Both the position numbers and the translations under genes were made by a program. A model generated the notes under the pieces. The model was not told where the DNA came from. It made no database searches and saw only the letters and a list, made by a program, of their open reading frames with translations. This document shows, in pieces, positions 10,457 to 19,182 of a DNA stretch of 64,000 nucleotides. Source of the stretch: Kineobactrum salinum (lineage in GTDB: Bacteria > Pseudomonadota > Gammaproteobacteria > Pseudomonadales > Halieaceae); NCBI RefSeq assembly GCF_010669285.1, contig NZ_CP048711.1, positions 4,092,001-4,156,000 of the forward strand. Direction: 5' to 3'. Position 1 is the first letter of the stretch. Each line of letters opens with the position of its first letter.

Positions 10457-11782
10457 GTGTCACAGGGGAATCAGGCCGTACCGCGAGCGGCGGAACCGGC
10501 GCAGGCCTTCTCCCAAGGGAAGGAACACGCCGTGGAGCCGGTACCGCGCGAGAAGACTGTGCACGGCCTGCGGGTTGCGCTGGTATTGATCGGTATCGCG
10601 ATTACCATTCCCGCCTTTTTGACCGGTGCCGAGCTCGGCCTGTCCATGGGGCTGAGCAGGGCAGTTCCGGTGGTGCTTGCCGGCGGTGCGGTACTCTGTG
10701 TGATCGGCTGTTTCGTAGCGGTCATTGCGGCGCGAACCCGGTTGACCACTTACGCCATCATCGAGTACGCCTTCGGTGTCATGGGGGCGAAAGTGGTGAA
10801 TGCCGTGATCGCCCTGACCGTGTTTGGTTGGTTCTCGGTTACCGCAGCATTTTTTGGTATATCCATTCAGCAGGCATTGCGGGAATTGTGGGATATCGCC
10901 TTCAACCTGGATCTGCTGATTGTCGTGGGTACGGTGCTGGTGGTCGCGACGACCCTGTTCGGATTCCGCGCCATCAACCGGCTCGCGCTGGTGGCGGTGC
11001 CCCTGTTGTTCCTCGTGCTGGTCTGGCTGGTTTACCTGGCGCTTGAGAATACGAATCTGGCCGAGTTGTTGCAGTACCAGGAAACACAGATGCCGGCGGG
11101 CCGCGGTATTACCGCGGTGGTGGGCGGGTTTATCGTCGGCGCCGTAATAATGCCGGATTTCTGCCGCCACGTGCACAACACAGCCCATGGTTTGCTCGCC
11201 GCTGTGCTGCATTTCGGGGTGGCGTATCCGCTGATTCTTATCATGCTGACGCTGGTTTCCGTGGAATCGGGCCAGCGTGACTTCATGAGCATGCTAGCGG
11301 CGCTGGGGCTGGGCCTGGTGGGGCTGCTGGTGCTGGTGTTCGCCACCTGGACCACCAACACCGGCAATCTGTACTCCAACTCCCTGGTGCTGAGAACAAT
11401 ATTCCCGTCGCTGTCCCACTACTGGGCCATTATTGGCATCGGCGCCGCCGGCGCGCTGTTCGCGGTGATGGGTATCACCCGCTACTTCATCGACTTCCTG
11501 GTCGTGCTGGGGGTATCGATTCCGCCAGTGGCCGGTATCTATATTGCGGATTACTTCGTTGTGCGCCGGGGACGGTATCCCGCGGCGGGAGCGCCCAGGG
11601 AGGGTGCGTTCAACTGGCAGGCCTTCGTGGCCTGGGTTGTCGCCACGCTCGTGGGGTGGGTTGCCGCAATCGATATGATCACAATTACCACAGTGCCAGG
11701 GAGTGATGCGATTGTGGTGGCGTTTGTGCTTTATCTGTTGATGAAGGGGACGGCGAGGCCGGACCAGATTGGAGTTTTGTAA
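10457..11782 (+). CDS. NCS1-family cytosine/purine/hydantoin-type permease
   Basis: About 441 residues from GTG 10457, with roughly 12 hydrophobic segments. The frame is open upstream to 10286, but that extension is polar and unlike a permease start. TM1-2 (IPAFLTGAELGLSMGLSRAVP) and the GFIVGAVIMPDFCRH segment resemble CodB-like nucleobase:cation symporters (about 420 residues). NCS1 members carry cytosine, purines, allantoin or hydantoins across the inner membrane. Its position, divergent from the LuxR regulator and near HyuA/DUF917/racemase, suggests it imports the nitrogen heterocycle those enzymes degrade. The start is uncertain: no strong ribosome-binding site precedes any candidate. 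Confidence 0.85.
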   Translation: MSQGNQAVPRAAEPAQAFSQGKEHAVEPVPREKTVHGLRVALVLIGIAITIPAFLTGAELGLSMGLSRAVPVVLAGGAVLCVIGCFVAVIAARTRLTTYAIIEYAFGVMGAKVVNAVIALTVFGWFSVTAAFFGISIQQALRELWDIAFNLDLLIVVGTVLVVATTLFGFRAINRLALVAVPLLFLVLVWLVYLALENTNLAELLQYQETQMPAGRGITAVVGGFIVGAVIMPDFCRHVHNTAHGLLAAVLHFGVAYPLILIMLTLVSVESGQRDFMSMLAALGLGLVGLLVLVFATWTTNTGNLYSNSLVLRTIFPSLSHYWAIIGIGAAGALFAVMGITRYFIDFLVVLGVSIPPVAGIYIADYFVVRRGRYPAAGAPREGAFNWQAFVAWVVATLVGWVAAIDMITITTVPGSDAIVVAFVLYLLMKGTARPDQIGVL

Positions 11783-11897
11783 GCCCGGAATCTTTCGCTG
11801 CGCATAAAATGCCATATCGGCGCCGGATTGGAGCAGGTGCTGAACTTCATGCTGCTTCTGCGGCAATAAACGGGTGGTTTTCTGGGCCTTGCCTGCT

Positions 11898-12356
11898 TCA
11901 GTCCTCCCAGGGGGCGAGGCAGGAAAATATGAGTCCAGTCTCAAGGTGTGCCACTTCAGGGCGCGTCGTCAGGGCAACCATCGCGAAATCGCGCAAAGCA
12001 TTGGAGTCCTGGAGCCCGACATGCACAAGAAAATCATCGGCGCCGGCAACGTGGTAGAGGCGCAGGACCTCGGGAAGTTCCAGCACATAATCCCGGAACG
12101 CAGCGACATCTGCTGCAGTGTGCTGTTTCAGGCGCACTGCGATCAGAGCCTGCAGGCCCATGCCCACTGCGGACATGTCCACTTCGGCCCGGTAGCCGCG
12201 GATGATGCCGGCGCGCTCCATCTGCCGAGTCCGCACCAATGTGGTCGAGGGCGCCAATCCCACCCTGCGTGCCAGCTCCTTGTTGCTGATCCGTGCATTG
12301 TTCTGCAATTGCCGGAGGATTTCGAAGTCTGTTCTATCCAAACCTGTTTCTGCCAT
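11898..12356 (-). CDS. Lrp/AsnC family transcriptional regulator
   Basis: 152 residues from ATG 12356 (MAETGLDRTDFEILRQLQ). An upstream TTG at 12395 would add 13 residues unlike the family. An N-terminal winged helix-turn-helix (ISNKELARRVGLAPSTTLVRTRQMERAGII) is followed by the RAM ligand-binding domain (GLQALIAVRLKQHT, LYHVAGADDFLVHV). It is divergently transcribed from the methionine gamma-lyase-like gene with 108 bp between starts. That is the classic layout for an AsnC-type regulator controlling its neighbour in response to an amino acid. The intergenic DNA holds repeated AT-rich motifs that could be its operators. Confidence 0.92.
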   Translation of the reverse strand: MAETGLDRTDFEILRQLQNNARISNKELARRVGLAPSTTLVRTRQMERAGIIRGYRAEVDMSAVGMGLQALIAVRLKQHTAADVAAFRDYVLELPEVLRLYHVAGADDFLVHVGLQDSNALRDFAMVALTTRPEVAHLETGLIFSCLAPWED

Positions 12357-12363
12357 GATTACC

Positions 12364-12399
12364 AAATATTCTTCGTCGTTTAAATATTCTAACAAATAT
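12364..12399. promoter_or_regulatory. Candidate Lrp/AsnC operator repeats
   Basis: AAATATTCT occurs at 12364-12372 and again at 12382-12390, 18 bp apart, and a partial copy (AAATAT) follows at 12394. The block is very AT-rich in GC-rich surroundings and lies between the divergent regulator and lyase genes, just upstream of the regulator's ATG. Phased AT-rich repeats are typical of Lrp-family binding sites. Assignment is by position and composition only. Confidence 0.4.
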
Positions 12400-12464
12400 A
12401 GTCCATATTAAGCACTATTGGACAGAATGTTGTCCTTCCATAGCCTGCACGCCGGAGCCGCGCC

Positions 12465-13697
12465 ATGACCCGCCATGACCCCGTTGAAGCCCTCGCCAGC
12501 CTGCGCCATGAATTTGGTGAGCACGGTGGCGTCAACATGTCCATCGAGGCCAGTTCGACCTTCACGGTTGTCGATCCGGCGACCATGCCGGATATCTTTG
12601 CTGGCCGGAAAAGCCCCGAGAGCGGCGGTTGCTATCTCTATGGCCGCCACTTCAATCCCACGGTCTACCACCTCGGCCGCCAGCTCGCGGCCCTCGAAGG
12701 CACGGAGGCTGCCTACTGCAGCGCCAGCGGCATGGGCGCAATCTCCGCAGTCATCTTTGCGCTGTGTAACGCGGGCGACCATGTAGTGGCGAGTCATACG
12801 ATCTACGGTGGTACCTGGGCACTGCTCAATGATTTCATGCCAGCCAAGACTGGCGTACGCACGAGTTTCGTCGATACCACCAACCTGGCTGCGGTGAAGA
12901 ACGCAATCACCGACCGGACCCGGCTGCTTTACGTGGAGAGCATGTCCAATCCGACGTTGCGCGTGGCTGACATTCCCGCGCTCGCCGCCATCGCGCATGA
13001 AGCGGGGATTCCACTGGTAGTGGACAATACCTTCTCACCATTGGTGCTGTCCCCGGCACGTCTGGGCGCCGATATTGTTGTGCATAGCCTGACCAAGTTC
13101 ATTGGCGGCGCCTCCGACCTCATCGGCGGCGCGGTCTGCGCCAGTGGCGAGTTTATCGGCAGTCTCATGGACCTGCATACAGGGCCACTGATGATCCTCG
13201 GCCCCACCCTGGACCCGTCTGTAGCCGCCAGTGTCGCCCTGCGACTGCCACACCTGGCGCTGCGCATGGCGGCTCACGGGGAGCGCGCCCTGGCTCTCGC
13301 CGAACGTACGGAGATACTGGGGGTAACCGTCGCGTATCCCGGCCTCCCGGGGCATCCGGACCGGGCGCTGCTGGAGCGCCTGCGCCATCCGGATTTCGGC
13401 TATGGCGGGCTACTGACCATCGATGCGGGTACTGAGCAGAAGGCCATGGCGCTGATGAACACGCTGCAGAACGATCACCAGTTCGGCTATGTGGCCGTGA
13501 GCCTGGGCTACTTTGACACGCTCATGTCCTGCTCAGCCTCCAGCACCTCCAGCGAGATGCCGGAGGAGGCGTTGCTGAACGCCGAGATCAGCCCCGGGCT
13601 CGTGCGCATGGCCATAGGTTACAGCGGCAGCCTGGAACAGCGCTGGGTGCAGTTGGAAACAGCCCTGCGGGCTACCGGGCTGGCACCAATGCGGTGA
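12465..13697 (+). CDS. Methionine gamma-lyase-like PLP-dependent enzyme (Cys/Met metabolism family)
   Basis: 410 residues. Family motifs are clear: YGRHFNPTVYHLGRQLAALEG, the SASGMGAISAV cofactor-phosphate loop, VVDNTFSPLVLSPARLGADIVVHSLTKFIGG with PLP-binding Lys at about residue 211, and a C-terminal SLGYFDTLMSCSAS. The family includes methionine gamma-lyase, cystathionine lyases and O-acetylhomoserine sulfhydrylase. The SYGGTW-equivalent (TIYGGTWALLNDF) and C-terminal SLG-x-x-DTL fit the gamma-lyase branch, which splits methionine or homocysteine to a thiol, ammonia and 2-oxobutyrate. The divergent AsnC-type regulator supports an amino-acid-catabolic role. Substrate is uncertain. Confidence 0.85.
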   Translation: MTRHDPVEALASLRHEFGEHGGVNMSIEASSTFTVVDPATMPDIFAGRKSPESGGCYLYGRHFNPTVYHLGRQLAALEGTEAAYCSASGMGAISAVIFALCNAGDHVVASHTIYGGTWALLNDFMPAKTGVRTSFVDTTNLAAVKNAITDRTRLLYVESMSNPTLRVADIPALAAIAHEAGIPLVVDNTFSPLVLSPARLGADIVVHSLTKFIGGASDLIGGAVCASGEFIGSLMDLHTGPLMILGPTLDPSVAASVALRLPHLALRMAAHGERALALAERTEILGVTVAYPGLPGHPDRALLERLRHPDFGYGGLLTIDAGTEQKAMALMNTLQNDHQFGYVAVSLGYFDTLMSCSASSTSSEMPEEALLNAEISPGLVRMAIGYSGSLEQRWVQLETALRATGLAPMR

Positions 13698-13888
13698 AAG
13701 CCGGGCAGCCAACCGGCACGCACACCTTACCCCCTGCTGCTCCCGCGCTGCCGGCGGCATGTCGCCTGACGAAGCAAGCAGACGTGGCAAGCGAGCGTTA
13801 TTCCATCCCGATAACACATTCCTTGGCGTAGCCAGATGGCCTCGCGCTGGATATTGGGGCAGGGTATGCGCACAGGAGCCAGCCCCGG

Positions 13889-14515
13889 CTAAACCATCGT
13901 CACCATTTCACTTTGCTCGAAACGGACCTTGGGAAGATCTGCGCCGGCATCTTCCGGATCGCGTCGGCCTATGGCGCAGATCACCGAGGCAGTCAGGTTC
14001 AGGTCAGCCAGGCCCAAAACCTGGTCGTAGCCCTTGGGTTCAAAACCTTCCATCGGACCGCCGTCTATCCCCATAAGCGCGGCGCAGGTGAGCATGGTTC
14101 CCAGCGCGATATAGGTCTGCCGGTGCGCCCATTGCAGGTTCTGTTCCGGCGTTCTGGCTGCCAGCGTCTTCTTCATTCGATCAGACAGTCGCTGCAAGTC
14201 GCTCACTGGCACTCCGCGCACCTGGGCAAACCGCTCTATATAGTGGTCCACTATTTGCTCTCCCGGCGCTGTCTGGGCAGCAAATACAATCAGGTGTGAA
14301 CAATGCACCACCTTTTCCTGCCCCATCGAATGGGGTAGCAGGCGCTGGCGCATGTCTTCAGACGCCACAACGATCAGCCGGTAGGGCTGCAGGCCGAAGG
14401 ACGAAGGGCTCATGCGGGTGGCGGTCAGCAGTTGTTGCAGCTGTGCCTCGCCAATCCGTTCATCCGAAAACTTCTGCACTGCGTAACGCCAATTCAATGC
14501 TTCCAGTACCTCCAT
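13889..14515 (-). CDS. NfsB-like NAD(P)H-dependent nitroreductase family protein
   Basis: 208 residues starting MEVLEALNWRYAVQKFSDERI, the N-terminal FMN-binding arm of NfsB-type oxidoreductases. SPSSFGLQPYRLIVV is the second FMN/phosphate-contact motif, and ALMGIDGGPMEGFEP is the C-terminal signature. AAGGAGAGAAG lies just upstream of the ATG. Members reduce nitroaromatics, quinones or enones with NAD(P)H. Standalone gene, convergent with the lyase gene across 190 bp. An interrupted palindrome sits just upstream of the start. Confidence 0.9.
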   Translation of the reverse strand: MEVLEALNWRYAVQKFSDERIGEAQLQQLLTATRMSPSSFGLQPYRLIVVASEDMRQRLLPHSMGQEKVVHCSHLIVFAAQTAPGEQIVDHYIERFAQVRGVPVSDLQRLSDRMKKTLAARTPEQNLQWAHRQTYIALGTMLTCAALMGIDGGPMEGFEPKGYDQVLGLADLNLTASVICAIGRRDPEDAGADLPKVRFEQSEMVTMV

Positions 14516-14539
14516 CTCTTCTCTCCTTGTCCGTTTCAG

Positions 14540-14565
14540 GTATCATGCTGTTGGGAACAGGATAC
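14540..14565. promoter_or_regulatory. Interrupted palindrome upstream of nitroreductase
   Basis: GTATC (14540-14544), a 3-base spacer, CTGTT (14548-14552), GGG, AACAG (14556-14560) and GATAC (14561-14565) form a nested inverted repeat 25-50 bp upstream of the nitroreductase start. It could be an operator for a dimeric regulator. The rest of the 14516-14907 gap shows no ORF with coding character and presumably also carries the promoter of the molybdoenzyme operon. Confidence 0.3.
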
Positions 14566-14907
14566 TGTGTGGCAGAGGAAACTGCATTTATATCGGTCGG
14601 GAAAGAGCGGCTTTTATTACAAGCCTGAGCTGGATGGTGTCGTGCCTGGAAGCTCTTGAGGCTGTTCCAGGACGGTACTGCACCAGGTCCCCCGAGGGAT
14701 ATGCGCTTGACGCAACGGCAGTAAACTGTTTTGGGCAATAATTTTGGCGGATTTGGCAAGCGAGCTGCAGTCATCACCGCTATATTGTCCAGTTGATTGC
14801 GCCCGCGGTGAGAGACCCGGGCAATGCGGCGACAATTCCGGCCTCATCTCGCGAGTCAACGGTGCTGAACAGGCCGGTCTGAACCACCATTCCGTGCGGA
14901 GTATTTC

Positions 14908-15366
14908 ATGATCACGCTCAATATCAATGGCCAGGAAATGCCGGTGGAAGCGTCCCCGGAGACGCCGCTGCTGTGGGTACTGCGCGACACTCTGCAGCTC
15001 ACCGGAACCAAGTATGGTTGCGGGATGTCGCTGTGTGGCGCCTGTACCGTACACATGGATGGCAAGGCGGTGCGCTCCTGCGTGACACCGGTTTCCGCTG
15101 CCGCCGATGCGAAGATCCAGACCATCGAAGGCGTCGGGGAGGGTGCGGCGGGCAAGGCGGTGCAGCAGGCCTGGGAGCAACTCGACGTGGTGCAGTGTGG
15201 CTACTGCCAATCCGGCCAGATCATGAGTGCCGTGGCACTGCTCGAAGACAACCGCGTGCCCTCCGATGCCGATATCGATGAGGCGATGGGTGGCAACGTC
15301 TGCCGTTGCGCCACCTATGTGCGCATTCGCGCAGCCATCCACGAAGCGGCGAAATCGCTGGCCTGA
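14908..15366 (+). CDS. (2Fe-2S)-binding small subunit, isoquinoline 1-oxidoreductase alpha type
   Basis: 152 residues. The plant-type ferredoxin cluster motif ([16 protein letters not shown], plus a downstream Cys) is followed by the helical second-cluster domain with CGYC and [15 protein letters not shown]. This is the complete two-cluster layout of xanthine-dehydrogenase-family small subunits such as IorA. It passes electrons from the molybdenum subunit encoded 18 bp downstream. No FAD subunit gene follows, matching the two-subunit IorAB/aldehyde dehydrogenase type that donates to a cytochrome or quinone instead of NAD. Confidence 0.92.
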   Translation: MITLNINGQEMPVEASPETPLLWVLRDTLQLTGTKYGCGMSLCGACTVHMDGKAVRSCVTPVSAAADAKIQTIEGVGEGAAGKAVQQAWEQLDVVQCGYCQSGQIMSAVALLEDNRVPSDADIDEAMGGNVCRCATYVRIRAAIHEAAKSLA

Positions 15367-15383
15367 ACAACAAGGTGAACCCG

Positions 15384-17561
15384 ATGACACGGTCTATCGA
15401 AAACGAAAGCCGTCGCCGTTTCCTGCAGGGGGCCACAGGCCTCACGCTGGCCCTGTATTTTCCCTGGGCCATGGCCAGGAACCCGGAATCCGGTGGGACT
15501 CAGGCGGCACGCTTCGAGCCCAACGCCTTCCTGCGCATCGGCGAGGACAACAGCGTCACGGTGGTCAGCAAGCACCTGGAAATGGGGCAGGGCACCTATA
15601 CCGGGCTGGCGACCATCGTCGCCGAGGAGTTGGATGCGGCCTGGTCACAGGTGCGCGTCGAGAGCGCGCCCGCCGACAATAGCCGCTACAACAATCTGCA
15701 GTGGGGCCCGATGCAGGGTACCGGCGGCAGCAGCGCGATCGCCAATTCCTGGGAACAGTTGCGTCATGCCGGGGCCTCGGCCCGCGCCATGCTGGTGGCT
15801 GCGGCCGCCCAGCGCTGGCAGGTGCCGGCGCAGGAGATTGCCGTGGCGGGGGGCGTACTCACCCACGCGGCCTCGGGCAGGCAGGCGAGTTTCGGAGAAC
15901 TGGCCAGCGCCGCGGCCGAACAGGCCGTGCCGGAGCAGGTCGAACTCAAGCAGCCCGCCGATTTCAAGCTTATCGGCCAGCCGCTGCGGCGCAAGGACTC
16001 GGCCGCCAAGACCAACGGCAGCGCCGTCTACACCCAGGACATCCACTTGCCCGGCATGCTGACCGCGGTCGTCGCCCACCCGCCGCGTCTCGGCGGGGTA
16101 GTGGCGTCCGTCGATGCGAAGCCGGCAATGGCCATCGACGGCGTGACTGATGTGGTGCAGATTCCCTCTGGTGTCGCCGTGCTTGCCCGGGACACCTGGA
16201 CCGCCAAGCGCGGGCGCGATGCCCTGGACATAAAATGGGACGAAAGCGCCGCGATCAGGCTCAATTCAGAACAGGCCTTCGAGCGTTTCCGGCAGCTGGC
16301 CGCATCTCCGGGCGCGGTGGCACGGCAGGACGGCGACGCGGAGACCGCACTGGCGGGAGCTGAACAACTGCTGGAGGCGGAGTACGATTTCCCCTACCTG
16401 GCCCACGCGGCGATGGAGCCGATGAACTGCGTGATCCGGCTGGCAGAGGGCCGCTGTGAAGCCTGGTACGGCGCGCAGATACAAACCCGGGATCAAGCCC
16501 AGCTGGCCGCACTGTTCGGTCTGGAACCGGAACAGGTCAGTATCCATACGCTCTACGCTGGCGGCAGTTTCGGCCGTCGTGCGAGCACGAGCTCCGATTA
16601 CATCGTCGAGACCGCTCACATCGTCAAGGCCATCGATGGCCGCGCCCCGGTGAAGCTGGTGTGGCTGCGCGAGGACGATATGCAGGCAGGGTCCTACCGT
16701 CCGATGTTCCACCACCGGCTGCGGGCAGGCCTGGATGGGCAGAGCATGCTGGTGGCGTGGCAGCACCGGCTGGTGGGGCAATCCATCGCTGCCGGGACAG
16801 GGTCCGATGCCGGGGGCGGTGTCGATCCCAGCTCGGTGGAGGGGGCTGCCAATCTTCCCTACGCCATTCCCAACATGCTGGTCGACCTGCACACCCCGAC
16901 CGATATCGGCGTGCCGGTGCTGTGGTGGCGTGCGGTGGGTTCCACCCATACCGCGTTCTCAACCGAATGCTTTATCGACGAACTGGCGCAGGCGACGGGC
17001 CGCGACCCGGTCGCCTGGCGGCTGGCGATGCTGCAGGAGCACCCGCGCCATGCCGGCGTACTGAAGCTGGCGGCTGAGCAGGCCGGTTGGGACACGCCAC
17101 TGGCGCCGGGCCGGGACGGAGAGCGTCGTGGTCGCGGCGTGGCGGTGCATGAGGCATTCAACTCCTATGTCGCCCAGGTGGCGGAGGTTACGGTACAGAG
17201 CGACGGCAGCTATCGGGTGGACCGGGTGGTGTGCGCGGTGGATTGTGGCATCGCCATCAACCCCGATGTGATCCGCGCCCAGGTCGAAGGCTCGGTCGGT
17301 TTTGCACTCTCTGCCGCAATGAGCGAGGCCATCACGTTTACTGACGGCAAAGTGGACCAGTCCAACTTCCACAATTACACGCCGCTGCGTATTGCCGACA
17401 TGCCCCGCGTCGAGGTGCATATTCTGCCCTCTGCGGCGGCCCCGACCGGGATTGGCGAACCGCCGGTCCCGCCACTGGCACCGGCCCTGGTGAATGCGCT
17501 GGCCGCGGCCACCGGCAAACGCATCCGGCGCCTGCCGATCGGCGACCAATTGGCCGGTTGA
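15384..17561 (+). CDS. Xanthine-dehydrogenase-family molybdopterin-binding subunit, IorB type, Tat-exported
   Basis: 726 residues from ATG 15384. The N-terminus [20 protein letters not shown] is a twin-arginine signal followed by a hydrophobic segment, so the enzyme is probably exported, carrying its folded partner with it. Molybdenum-cofactor motifs include [21 protein letters not shown] and the C-terminal [13 protein letters not shown] containing the active-site glutamate. Length matches IorB-like proteins. With the preceding 2Fe-2S subunit it should hydroxylate a heterocycle or oxidise an aldehyde; the substrate is not predictable. Maturation would need MCD cofactor and a XdhC-like factor from elsewhere in the genome. 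Confidence 0.9.
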   Translation: MTRSIENESRRRFLQGATGLTLALYFPWAMARNPESGGTQAARFEPNAFLRIGEDNSVTVVSKHLEMGQGTYTGLATIVAEELDAAWSQVRVESAPADNSRYNNLQWGPMQGTGGSSAIANSWEQLRHAGASARAMLVAAAAQRWQVPAQEIAVAGGVLTHAASGRQASFGELASAAAEQAVPEQVELKQPADFKLIGQPLRRKDSAAKTNGSAVYTQDIHLPGMLTAVVAHPPRLGGVVASVDAKPAMAIDGVTDVVQIPSGVAVLARDTWTAKRGRDALDIKWDESAAIRLNSEQAFERFRQLAASPGAVARQDGDAETALAGAEQLLEAEYDFPYLAHAAMEPMNCVIRLAEGRCEAWYGAQIQTRDQAQLAALFGLEPEQVSIHTLYAGGSFGRRASTSSDYIVETAHIVKAIDGRAPVKLVWLREDDMQAGSYRPMFHHRLRAGLDGQSMLVAWQHRLVGQSIAAGTGSDAGGGVDPSSVEGAANLPYAIPNMLVDLHTPTDIGVPVLWWRAVGSTHTAFSTECFIDELAQATGRDPVAWRLAMLQEHPRHAGVLKLAAEQAGWDTPLAPGRDGERRGRGVAVHEAFNSYVAQVAEVTVQSDGSYRVDRVVCAVDCGIAINPDVIRAQVEGSVGFALSAAMSEAITFTDGKVDQSNFHNYTPLRIADMPRVEVHILPSAAAPTGIGEPPVPPLAPALVNALAAATGKRIRRLPIGDQLAG

Positions 17562-17762
17562 TGCCACCGCAAACCGGGAAGCCTGCCTCGCGGGCAGGCA
17601 CAGGCCGGGTTGGCGCCGCATTACGCCCTGTCCTGACCGGCCCTGCGACAAGGGCTCGCCAGCCGTGCCGATGTGGCTGGCGGGGGCCATTGCCCCTGTA
17701 ATCTGCGCGCCAATCCTGATAGGCTGCGGCGCACCTTTTGGCTCAGTAGAGGGCTGCTGCCC

Positions 17763-19177
17763 ATGATCTTGTCGCGCTCGATTTCCGCTGTTTTGTTCAC
17801 CGCTGCAATGACATTACCGCTCGCGCCCGGGCCGGCGCTGGCCGCTGGCCCCGGCGGTCTCAGCGAGGCCAGTATCGAACACGCCCGCACACTGCGGGAC
17901 CAGGCGATGGCCGGTACCATGGCCTATGACATCGTGGAATCGGTGACCACCGAGGTGGGGCCGCGGCTGGCCGGCACCGAGGCGGAGGCAAGGCCCGCGA
18001 CTGGGCGGTGGCCAAACTCAAGCAACTGGGATTTGACTCGGTGCGGGTCGAGCCCTTTGAAATGCAGACCTGGATGCGCGGCGAGGAGTCGGCGGAACTG
18101 ATTAGCCCCTTCCCGCAGCCGCTGGAAATCACCAGCCTGGGCGGCTCAGTGGCCACACCGGAGCAGGGCCTGGAAGGGGAGCTTGTGCCCTTTGCCAGTC
18201 TGGCCGAGTTGCGGGCTGCAGCGCCCGGCAGCCTGGACGGCAAGATCGCCTATGTCGGCCACGCCATGCAGCGGACCCAGGACGGCTCCTCCTACGGCTT
18301 TTACGGCGAGTTGCGCCGGGTTGGCGCCAGTGTGGCGGCCGGGAAGGGCGCGATCGCGGTGTTGATCCGCTCCATTGGCACCGACAGCCACCGCTTTCCA
18401 CACACCGGCCAGATGAACTACCAGGACGACATGCCCCGCATCCCGGCGGCGGCATTATCCAACCCGGATGCCGACCAGATCGAACGCGTGGCGAGCCGCG
18501 GCCAGCCGATGCAGCTGCGGTTGAAGATGATGCCGGAGGTCGTGGGTACAACCGAGAGTGGCAATGTCATTGCCGAGATACGCGGCCGGGAGAATCCGGA
18601 GGAAGTGGTCATCATCGGCGGCCACCTGGACAGCTGGGATCTTGGCACCGGCGCGATTGACGACGGCGCCGGTGTGGCTATCACCACCGCCGCGGCCAAG
18701 CTGATCCTGGATGCGGGCAAGCGGCCGCGGCGCACGATCCGCCTGATCCTGTGGGGTGCGGAGGAAGTGGGCCTGCTGGGCGGACGCGCCTACCTGGAGC
18801 GGCACCGGGACGCGCTGGAACAGCAGTTGATCGGCAGTGAGAGCGATTTTGGCGCCGAGCGGGTGTGGCAGCTGACCGCACAGGTATCAGAGCAGGCCCA
18901 GCCGGTGGTGGACCTGATCGGTGAACTGCTGGCGCCGATAGGCGTGGCCCGCGGCGACATGGACAAGCCCGGCGGCGGCCCCGACCTGATTCCCATGGTA
19001 GAGGCGGGCATGCCCACCCTGCGCCTGGTGCAGAACGGCACGGACTACTTTGACCTGCACCACACCCATGACGATACCCTGGACAAGATCGAAGCTGCCG
19101 CGCTGGACCAGAACGTGGCCGCCTTCGCGGTCTTTGCCTGGCTGGCGGCGGACAGCAACGTCAACTTCCGCCAGTAA
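17763..19177 (+). CDS. Secreted M28-family zinc metallopeptidase, frameshifted
   Basis: About 471 residues when joined. ATG 17763 begins a Sec signal peptide (hydrophobic core then GPALAAGPG). The frame breaks at 17992-17996; adding one G or C there gives TEAEARARDWAVAKLKQLGF and continuous homology. A PA-type insert lies in the middle. Zinc ligands of M28 follow: GGHLDSWDLGTGAIDDGAG (His, Asp), WGAEEVGLLG (catalytic Glu plus ligand Glu) and LHHTHDDTLD (His). This organisation matches secreted M28 aminopeptidases/carboxypeptidases of about 460-480 residues. It is the first of two exported peptidases around the ATP-grasp pair. The break looks like a sequencing indel, since the downstream frame is pristine. 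Confidence 0.87.
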
Positions 19178-19182
19178 TTGCG

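Noticed and set aside
14617-15390. 257-residue minus-strand frame over the 2Fe-2S subunit gene and its upstream gap
   Set aside because: Antisense to a complete IorA-type gene, His/Arg/Gly-rich and without motifs.
17581-17599. Hairpin GCCTGCC...GGGCAGGC after the molybdoenzyme gene as a terminator
   Set aside because: The stem is good but no T-tract follows on either strand, so an intrinsic terminator cannot be supported.
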